Source: Demequina sp. NBRC 110056 (lineage in GTDB: Bacteria > Actinomycetota > Actinomycetes > Actinomycetales > Demequinaceae). Taken from it: a stretch of DNA of 64,000 nt. Both the position numbers and the translations under genes were made by a program. A model generated the notes under the pieces. The model was not told the origin of the DNA. It did not search any database and saw only the letters and a list, made by a program, of their open reading frames with translations. The stretch lies in contig NZ_BBRM01000002.1 in NCBI RefSeq assembly GCF_002090155.1, positions 496,001-560,000 of the forward strand, given 5' to 3'. This document shows positions 58,849 through 64,000 of this stretch, piece after piece. Position 1 is the first letter of the stretch. Each line of letters starts with the position of its first letter.

Positions 58849-58882
58849 GAGAGGGCCCCCGGCCGAAGCCGGGAGCCCTCTC
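58849..58882 (-). terminator. terminator of livJ
   Basis: A stem of 15 positions with one C-A mismatch and a CGAA loop, 25 bases past the livJ stop on the minus strand. Confidence 0.8.
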
Positions 58883-58906
58883 GCTGTGTGAAGCAGTCGG
58901 TGACGA

Positions 58907-60169
58907 TCAGACCTCGCCGAAGACCGCCTCGACCCAGACCTGGACGTTGTCCTCGCCGTACTCGTAGACGCCCACGTAGGCGCTCGAGGGGTCGTTGGCG
59001 TCGTTGAACGGACCGACACCGGACACCGAGGTGTAGATGATGTCCTCGCCGGACTCGATCAGCTCGGCGCACTCGGCGAAGCCGGTGCACTCCGTGCCGC
59101 CGTCAGCACCCGACACGGCGGCCAGGTTGTCGCGGACGGTCTGACCGTCGGTGGCGCCGCCCTTCACAGCCGCGAGGGCCGCGAGGATGGTGGCGTCGTA
59201 GGACTCGGCACCGTAGGCGAAGGAGTCGAGCTCCGAGCCGTAGACCTCGTTCATGCGAGCCTTGAAGTCGTCATCCGGGTTGGCGCCGGGGATGGTGCCC
59301 TTGGCGCCGGTCAGGGTGCCGGCCTCGAAGTCAGCCGAGTAGTCCGCCGTATTGCCGTCCGTGAGGTACAGCTTGTCGGACGGGAAGCCCGCGCCGACCA
59401 GGGCCGGGATGATGGCCTTGGTCTGGTCGAAGGCGATCACGAGGATGCCGTCGGGGTTGGTCGCGAGGACGTCCTGGACGATCGACTCGAAGTTGGCCGC
59501 GTCCGTCTGGAACTCGTCACCCGAGACGCCGTAGGTGATGGTGCCGCCGGCACCCTCCACGACACCCGTGACGACGTCGCGCAGCGAGGTGGCGTAGTCA
59601 TCCGCGAAGAGCAGGATGCCCAGGTTCTCGATGCCGTCGTTCAGGATCAGGTTGCCGAGCGCGTCGCCCTGGACGGTGTCCGGCGGCGCGGTGCGGAAGT
59701 AGAAGTCCGAGTAGCCGGACAGCGCCGTCGAGGTGTTCGCGGGCGAGATCTGGACGATGCTCGCAGCAGCGATGTCGTCGACGATGTTCAGCGACACCGA
59801 CGACGAGGCCGCACCGATGATCGCAGCGACGCCATCCGAGATGAGCGACGAGACCGACTGAGAGGCGATCTGCGGGTTGTCGGTGTCGGACGAGTCCTCG
59901 TGGATCACCTCGACGTCGGAGCCCAGCACGCCGCCGGCCTCGTTGATCTCCTGGATCGCAAGGTCCACGCCAGCAACCTCGGGCGGGCCGAGGAAGGCAA
60001 GGCTTCCGGTCAGCGGCAGGACCGTGCCGATCTTGAGCGCGTCGCCGGAGCCGGAGCCCTCGGATCCCTCGCTACCCGACTCTTCGCCGTCCGACGAGCA
60101 GGCGGCGAGGGCGAGCGAGGCGGCGGCGGCAAAAGCCGCGCCGCGCGCGATGGTGTTCCATCGTGCCAT
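58907..60169 (-). CDS. livJ: branched-chain amino-acid ABC transporter substrate-binding lipoprotein
   Basis: Extracellular ligand-binding subunit, 420 residues. The N-terminus is a lipoprotein signal with the lipobox LAAC (Cys24), followed by a Ser/Gly/Glu-rich linker and then IGTVLPLTGSLAFLGPPEVAGV, the type-I periplasmic-binding fold. The ATG at 60169 has GGAGGGAA upstream. It is convergent with livHMGF rather than inside that operon. Ligand (leucine-type amino acid or another small solute) is inferred from the partner genes. Confidence 0.93.
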   Translation of the reverse strand: MARWNTIARGAAFAAAASLALAACSSDGEESGSEGSEGSGSGDALKIGTVLPLTGSLAFLGPPEVAGVDLAIQEINEAGGVLGSDVEVIHEDSSDTDNPQIASQSVSSLISDGVAAIIGAASSSVSLNIVDDIAAASIVQISPANTSTALSGYSDFYFRTAPPDTVQGDALGNLILNDGIENLGILLFADDYATSLRDVVTGVVEGAGGTITYGVSGDEFQTDAANFESIVQDVLATNPDGILVIAFDQTKAIIPALVGAGFPSDKLYLTDGNTADYSADFEAGTLTGAKGTIPGANPDDDFKARMNEVYGSELDSFAYGAESYDATILAALAAVKGGATDGQTVRDNLAAVSGADGGTECTGFAECAELIESGEDIIYTSVSGVGPFNDANDPSSAYVGVYEYGEDNVQVWVEAVFGEV

Positions 60170-60184
60170 GGTTGTTCCCTCCAC

Positions 60185-60231
60185 ACTGGCGGATAGACCC
60201 GCCAGTCCATAGGCCCGGGGACGGTCCCCGG
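60185..60231. promoter_or_regulatory. two dyads in the livJ leader
   Basis: ACTGGCGG-ATAGAC-CCGCCAGT (60185-60206) forms an 8-bp hairpin immediately before the ribosome site of livJ, and CCGGGGACGGTCCCCGG (60215-60231) is a palindrome further upstream. A TACGGT (minus strand, 60245-60250) may be the -10. The hairpin could control translation or mRNA stability. Confidence 0.45.
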
Positions 60232-60367
60232 TGGCCATGGGTTCACCGTACCGAAACCAGATTTCAGGTGTGGGTCCCGATCATCACGATTTCGTGACCT
60301 CGAAGGGACGGGAGGGCACGATTCGGAAACCTTGGCGACGATTCGACGCCGGTTTCCTGCGGTGGCG

Positions 60368-60997
60368 CTACTTCTTGGCGCTGCCCATCTGGTCGATGAC
60401 GGCCTCGGCGACCTCACGCATCGTGAGGCGGCGGTCCATCGAGGTCTTCTGGATCCAGCGGAAGGCCTCGGGCTCGTTGAGCCGCATGTTCTCCATGAGC
60501 AGACCCTTGGCGCGCTCGACCTTCTTGCGCGTCTCCATGCGCTCGGTGATGTCCGCGATCTCGGACTCGAGGGCGCGGATCTCCGCGAACCGGGACGCGG
60601 CGATCTCGACGGCGGGCAGCAGGTCCGCCGGGGTGAACGGCTTGACGACGTAGGCCATGGCGCCGGCGTCACGGGCACGCTCGACGAGCTCCGTCTGGCT
60701 GAACGCGGTGAGCAGCACGACGGGCGCGACACGCTCGGCGGCGATCTTCTCCGCGGCGGTGATGCCGTCCATGACGGGCATCTTGATGTCCATGACGACC
60801 ACGTCCGGCTTGTGCTCGATGGCGAGCGCGACGCCCTCCTCGCCGTTGGCGCCCTCGCCGACCACGTCGTAGCCAGCCTCGGTGAGGGTCTCGACGATGT
60901 CCATGCGGATGAGGGCCTCGTCCTCCGCGACCACGGCGCGGCGCTTCTTCGCGGCGGTGGTCTCGGCGGCGGCAGCGGTGTCGTTCGTGTCAGTCAC
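60368..60997 (-). CDS. pdtaR: ANTAR response regulator (PdtaR-like)
   Basis: RNA-binding antiterminator with a receiver domain, 209 residues. After a 20-residue polar tail the receiver domain shows the acidic pair AEDEALIRMD, phospho-acceptor Asp70 in VVMDIKMP, Thr97 and Lys119. The C-terminal ANTAR domain (about 130-205) contains KVERAKGLLMENMRLNEPEA. It acts on paired-hairpin RNAs; no partner kinase is in the window. TACGCT six bases before the GTG suggests a leaderless mRNA. Confidence 0.93.
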   Translation of the reverse strand: MTDTNDTAAAAETTAAKKRRAVVAEDEALIRMDIVETLTEAGYDVVGEGANGEEGVALAIEHKPDVVVMDIKMPVMDGITAAEKIAAERVAPVVLLTAFSQTELVERARDAGAMAYVVKPFTPADLLPAVEIAASRFAEIRALESEIADITERMETRKKVERAKGLLMENMRLNEPEAFRWIQKTSMDRRLTMREVAEAVIDQMGSAKK

Positions 60998-61003
60998 CCC
61001 CCT

Positions 61004-61009
61004 AGCGTA
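61004..61009 (-). promoter_or_regulatory. -10 box of the ANTAR regulator gene, leaderless start
   Basis: TACGCT is six bases (AGGGGG) before the GTG at 60997; the G-run next to the start is unlikely to be a ribosome site at that distance. Confidence 0.4.
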
Positions 61010-61093
61010 CTGAACATCAGGGCACTTGACCCAACCGGCGCCTCGCCGGCGAGCACCGGCACGGCGCTGTCACGGGGACGGCGCCTCACCCGC

Positions 61094-61099
61094 TAGCCT
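61094..61099 (+). promoter_or_regulatory. -10 box of the tRNA gene
   Basis: TAGCCT lies nine bases before the mature 5' end of the tRNA, giving a very short 5' leader for RNase P. Confidence 0.4.
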
Positions 61100-61108
61100 T
61101 GTTCAGCC

Positions 61109-61182
61109 GCCCCGATAGCCCAACTGGCAGAGGCAAACGGCTCAAACCCGTTCCAGTGTGGGTTCGAATCCCACTCGGGGCA
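61109..61182 (+). tRNA. tRNA with anticodon CAA (leucine UUG codon) but class I structure
   Basis: A complete cloverleaf: acceptor GCCCCGA/TCGGGGC (7 bp), a 3-bp D stem GCC/GGC with GG in the loop, anticodon stem AACGG/CCGTT with loop CTCAAAC (anticodon CAA, 61143-61145), a 5-base variable region CCAGT, and T stem GTGGG/CCCAC with loop TTCGAAT. Discriminator A is followed by CGA, so the CCA end is added after transcription. Leucine tRNAs normally have a long variable arm; this one does not, so its amino acid should be regarded as predicted. Confidence 0.88.
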
Positions 61183-61185
61183 CGA

Positions 61186-61209
61186 GAGCGCATCAGCGCC
61201 GATGCGCTC
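61186..61209 (+). terminator. hairpin after the tRNA
   Basis: A perfect 9-bp stem GAGCGCATC/GATGCGCTC around a 6-base loop, three bases past the tRNA discriminator. It also carries a copy of the repeated GCCGATGCGC motif. Confidence 0.55.
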
Positions 61210-61259
61210 GTCACCGTGGTGACGCACCGTCACCACGCGCACAGAACGGAAGGCTCGCC

Positions 61260-61718
61260 ATGGCTTCTCACGTCACGCGCCACATCGCGCTCGTCGCGCA
61301 CGACCACAAGAAGGACGACCTGCTCGCGTGGGCCACCTTCAACCGCGGCTCCCTCTCCGAGCACTCGCTCTACGCGACGGGGACCACGGGGTCGATGCTC
61401 GCGAACGCGCTCAAGCTGCCGATCCACCGCTTCCTGTCGGGCCCGATCGGCGGCGACCAGCAGATCGGCGCCCGCATCGCGGAGGGCGGGATCGATCTGC
61501 TGATCTTCCTGTGGGACCCGCTCGAGGCCCAGCCTCACGACCCCGACGTGAAGGCGCTGCTGCGCCTCGGCACGGTGTGGAACATCCCCATGGCGACCAA
61601 CCTTGCGACGGCGGACTACATCATCGCCTCTCCCCTGTTCCGCGAGGAGTACGAGCGCGCGACACCGCAGCTGCCGCCGCGCGACCCCGACCAGTTCGGC
61701 ACCGCGCGCAAGGCCTGA
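61260..61718 (+). CDS. mgsA: methylglyoxal synthase
   Basis: Converts DHAP to methylglyoxal and phosphate, a bypass of lower glycolysis. The 152-residue protein has [12 protein letters not shown], the phosphate-binding [23 protein letters not shown] with the catalytic Asp, and [19 protein letters not shown]. The ATG has GGAAGG upstream. It is convergent with pyk across a strong terminator and lies near other glycolytic genes. Confidence 0.94.
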   Translation: MASHVTRHIALVAHDHKKDDLLAWATFNRGSLSEHSLYATGTTGSMLANALKLPIHRFLSGPIGGDQQIGARIAEGGIDLLIFLWDPLEAQPHDPDVKALLRLGTVWNIPMATNLATADYIIASPLFREEYERATPQLPPRDPDQFGTARKA

Positions 61719-61751
61719 CCGCCGCCTGACACACCCCAGACGCTCCGCATA

Positions 61752-61798
61752 CACGCGACGAGGCCCGCCCCCGAGAAGGGAGCGGGCCTCGTCGCGTG
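61752..61798. terminator. bidirectional terminator between mgsA and pyk
   Basis: A perfect 17-bp stem (61752-61768 with 61782-61798) around a 13-base loop, between two convergent genes. Confidence 0.88.
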
Positions 61799-61812
61799 AG
61801 GGCTCGGTGGCG

Positions 61813-63234
61813 TCAGCCGCGCACCTGGCCCACCTTGTGCACGAAGATCGAGTTGGTCGTGCCGGGGACGCCCACCGGGGTTCCCGAGACGACGACCACG
61901 TACTCGCCGTCGACGGCCATCTCGTTGTCCTTGAGGTACGAGTCGACGAGGTTGACCATGTCGTCGGTCGAGTCGACGCGCTCCACGAGCGCCGCGCGCA
62001 CGCCCCAGCTGAGCGCGAGGCGCTTCTGGGTCTTGGCGTCCGGGGTGAAGGCCAGCATCGGCACGCTCGGGCGCAGGCGCGCCATGCGCAGCGCCGAGTC
62101 ACCCGACTGCGTGAAGGTGACGATGTACTTGATGTCGAGGACCTCGGCGATCTCCGCCGCCGCGTGGGTCACCGCGCCGCCACGCGTCTTGGGCGTGGTG
62201 AGGAACGGTGCGATGCGGGTGAAGCCCTTCTCCTCCGTGTTGCGGACGATGCGCGCCATGGTCTCGACCGTGATGATCGGGAAGTCGCCGACCGAGGTCT
62301 CGCCCGAGAGCATGACCGCGTCGGTGCCGTCGAGGATCGCGTTCGCGCAGTCCGAGGTCTCGGCGCGCGTCGGCACCGGGGAGTGCGTCATGGACTCGAG
62401 CACCTGGGTGGCGACGATGACCGGCTTGGCGTTCGCGCGGCACAGCTCGATGGCGCGCTTCTGGACGAGCGGCACCTCCTCGAGCGGCAGCTCGACGCCG
62501 AGGTCACCGCGGGCGACCATGATGCCGTCGAAGGCGTCCACGATCTCCTCGAGGTTGTCGACGGCCTGAGGCTTCTCGACCTTGGCGACGACGGGCAGGG
62601 TGATGCCCTCCTCCGCCATGATGCGGGCGACGTCCTCGTAGTCCTTTGCCGAGCGCACGAACGACAGCGCGATGAAGTCCGCGCCGATGTTGAGGCCCCA
62701 GCGCAGGTCCTCCTCGTCCTTGTCGGAAAGGGCGGGCACGGACACGGCGACGCCGGGCAGGTTGATGCCCTTGTTGTTCGACACCGGGCCGGGGACGACG
62801 ACCTTGGTCACGACGTCGGTGCCGTCGACGATGTCGGTGACCTCGAGGCGCACCTTGCCGTCGTCGATCAGCAGCGTGTCACCGGGCGAGCAGTCGCCCG
62901 GCAGACCCTTGAAGGTGGTGCCGCAGATGTCCTTGGTGCCGACGACGTCACGGGTGGTGATGGTGAACACGTCGCCGATGGCGAGCTCGTGCGGGCCGTC
63001 GGCGAACTTCTCGAGACGGATCTTGGGGCCCTGCAGGTCGACGAGGACGGCGACGTTGCGGCCGGCCTCCTCCGCTGCCTGGCGGACGTTGTTGTAGACG
63101 CGCTCGTGCTCCTCGGTGGAGCCGTGAGAGCGGTTGATGCGCGCGACGTCCATGCCTGCGCCGACAAGGAGGCGCATGTTCTCGATGGATGCCGTGGCGG
63201 GGCCGATGGTGCAGACGATCTTGGCGTTTCGCAT
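61813..63234 (-). CDS. pyk: pyruvate kinase
   Basis: ATP-forming last step of glycolysis. The 473-residue protein has KIVCTIGPAT, ARINRSHGS, the metal and active site VAKVEKPQAVDNL, MVARGDLGVELPLEEVP and TQVLESMTHSPVPTRAE, followed by a C-terminal regulatory domain. The ATG at 63234 fits the family N-terminus; a TTG nine bases upstream is less likely. It lies 42 bases after gltD. Confidence 0.96.
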   Translation of the reverse strand: MRNAKIVCTIGPATASIENMRLLVGAGMDVARINRSHGSTEEHERVYNNVRQAAEEAGRNVAVLVDLQGPKIRLEKFADGPHELAIGDVFTITTRDVVGTKDICGTTFKGLPGDCSPGDTLLIDDGKVRLEVTDIVDGTDVVTKVVVPGPVSNNKGINLPGVAVSVPALSDKDEEDLRWGLNIGADFIALSFVRSAKDYEDVARIMAEEGITLPVVAKVEKPQAVDNLEEIVDAFDGIMVARGDLGVELPLEEVPLVQKRAIELCRANAKPVIVATQVLESMTHSPVPTRAETSDCANAILDGTDAVMLSGETSVGDFPIITVETMARIVRNTEEKGFTRIAPFLTTPKTRGGAVTHAAAEIAEVLDIKYIVTFTQSGDSALRMARLRPSVPMLAFTPDAKTQKRLALSWGVRAALVERVDSTDDMVNLVDSYLKDNEMAVDGEYVVVVSGTPVGVPGTTNSIFVHKVGQVRG

Positions 63235-63276
63235 GTTCTCCAACTTAGTGGGTGTGGCGCGGTAGCGCCTGGGTAT

Positions 63277-64000
63277 CTAGGCCCGGATCGCCTGCGTGTG
63301 AGCGGTGACCGGGGCGGGAAGCTCGGTGCTGCCGAGGAGGTACTCGTCGATGGCCGCCGCTGCGGCGCGGCCCTCGGCGATCGCCCACACGACGAGCGAG
63401 GCGCCGCGGCCGGCGTCTCCTGCGACGAACACGCCGTCGACGTTGGTCGAGTAGTCCGCGGCACGCTGGAACTGGCCGCGGTCCGTGATGGCGACGCGGC
63501 CCTGCGCGGCGATCTCGCCGGTGTCGGGACCGGTGAAGCCCATCGCGATGAGCACGAGGTCCGCGGGGACCTCCCGCTCGGTGCCGGCGGTCGGGGTGCG
63601 GGAGCCGTCCGGGTTGTACTGCGTGGTCGCGACCTTGAGGGTCCGCACGTATCCGGCGTCGTCCCCGATGAACTCGACGGTCGAGGCGAGGAACTCGCGG
63701 GTGCCGCCCTCCTCGTGGCTCGACGAGATGTCGTGCACGCGCGGGTCGACGGGCCACGGCTGGCCGTCCGGACGCTCCATCGGCAGCTGCTTGCCGATCG
63801 CGAGGGTGGTGACCGACGCCGCGCCCTGGCGCAGCGCGGTGCCGATGCAGTCGGAGCCGGTGTCGCCGCCGCCGATGACGATGACGTGCTTGCCCTCGGC
63901 AGTGACCTGCTCCTCGAGCTCGTAGCCGGCAGCGGCCTCGTTGCCCTGGTGGAGGTAGGGCATCGCGTAGTGGATGCCGTCGAGGTCACGTCCCGGGACG
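63277..64000 (-). CDS. gltD: glutamate synthase small subunit, N-terminal part beyond window edge
   Basis: FAD/NADPH-binding subunit that passes electrons to the large GOGAT subunit for glutamate synthesis. About 240 C-terminal residues are visible, including GDLDGIHYAMPYLHQ, the NADPH site VIVIGGGDTGSDCIG and the C-terminal flavin contact VDGVFVAGDAGRGASLVVWA. The gene starts beyond 64000. gltB is expected upstream of it, outside the window. Confidence 0.93.
   Translation of the reverse strand, partial: VPGRDLDGIHYAMPYLHQGNEAAAGYELEEQVTAEGKHVIVIGGGDTGSDCIGTALRQGAASVTTLAIGKQLPMERPDGQPWPVDPRVHDISSSHEEGGTREFLASTVEFIGDDAGYVRTLKVATTQYNPDGSRTPTAGTEREVPADLVLIAMGFTGPDTGEIAAQGRVAITDRGQFQRAADYSTNVDGVFVAGDAGRGASLVVWAIAEGRAAAAAIDEYLLGSTELPAPVTAHTQAIRA

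Noticed and set aside
58513..59019. Minus-strand open frame across the end of livJ and the gap
   Set aside because: It overlaps livJ in a different frame, crosses the livJ terminator and has no family features.

Overview
The window is one contiguous stretch of strongly G+C-rich chromosome with GC-ending codons, many GTG starts and tight 4-base stop/start overlaps. Several gene blocks point to an actinobacterium, most likely a Micrococcales relative (Cellulomonas/Demequina-like; this is inference): rapZ-yvcK-whiA-gap-pgk-tpiA-secG-rbpA, xerD-parA-scpA-scpB-rluB, tkt-zwf-opcA-pgl, a PdtaR-like ANTAR regulator, RbpA, WhiA and a RamB/ScfR-type regulator. There is no phage, insertion sequence, CRISPR array or rRNA. 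Almost everything is core metabolism or core information processing.

Layout. 1-7.9 kb: a fatty-acid catabolism cluster (acyl-CoA oxidase-like gene and its TetR regulator on the minus strand; thiolase, FabG4-like reductase, MaoC dehydratase, thioesterase and acyl-CoA ligase on the plus strand), followed by an unrecognised 34-residue ORF. 8.1-12.7 kb: the glyoxylate shunt (aceA-aceB) divergent from a RamB-like acetate regulator. The acetyl-CoA made by the first block can be used by the second. 12.7-15 kb: a membrane diguanylate cyclase and two genes of DUF families. 15.2-24.4 kb: one long minus-strand run, ctaB-xerD-parA-scpA-scpB-rluB-aroH-tyrA-cmk-plsC-der (haem O synthesis, chromosome segregation, rRNA modification, aromatic amino acids, CMP kinase, phospholipid acylation, ribosome GTPase). 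24.6-30 kb: pentose-phosphate operon tkt-zwf-opcA-pgl. 30-37.5 kb: Rdx/SelW-like protein, rbpA, secG, tpiA, pgk, gap, whiA, yvcK, rapZ. 37.5-46.7 kb: excision repair uvrC, uvrA (with an SOS box) and uvrB, plus terC, a YciI-like gene and coaE. 47-54.2 kb: rpsA, a CDP-glycerol/teichoic-acid gene pair, pfkA and polA. 54.2-60.2 kb: PaaI-type thioesterase and a complete branched-chain amino-acid ABC transporter livHMGF with livJ convergent. 60.4-64 kb: pdtaR-like regulator, an odd tRNA with anticodon CAA, mgsA, pyk and the truncated end of gltD.

Most genes work together as central carbon metabolism: upper and lower glycolysis (pfkA, tpiA, gap, pgk, pyk), a methylglyoxal bypass from DHAP (mgsA), the oxidative pentose-phosphate branch, the glyoxylate shunt and beta-oxidation.

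The less expected signals are non-coding. (1) At least 16 genes have a TANNNT -10 box exactly 6-7 bases before the start codon, so their mRNAs are probably leaderless; at four gene junctions the upstream gene's TAG stop codon is also the start of that -10 box. (2) The 10-mer GCGCATCGGC occurs about 20 times, far more than base composition predicts, and is concentrated between genes. (3) The tRNA has a leucine CAA anticodon but a short, class I variable loop. (4) The 30.3-30.5 kb gap holds a tandem repeat and a long nested inverted repeat. I saw no clear candidate for a wholly new multi-gene system.
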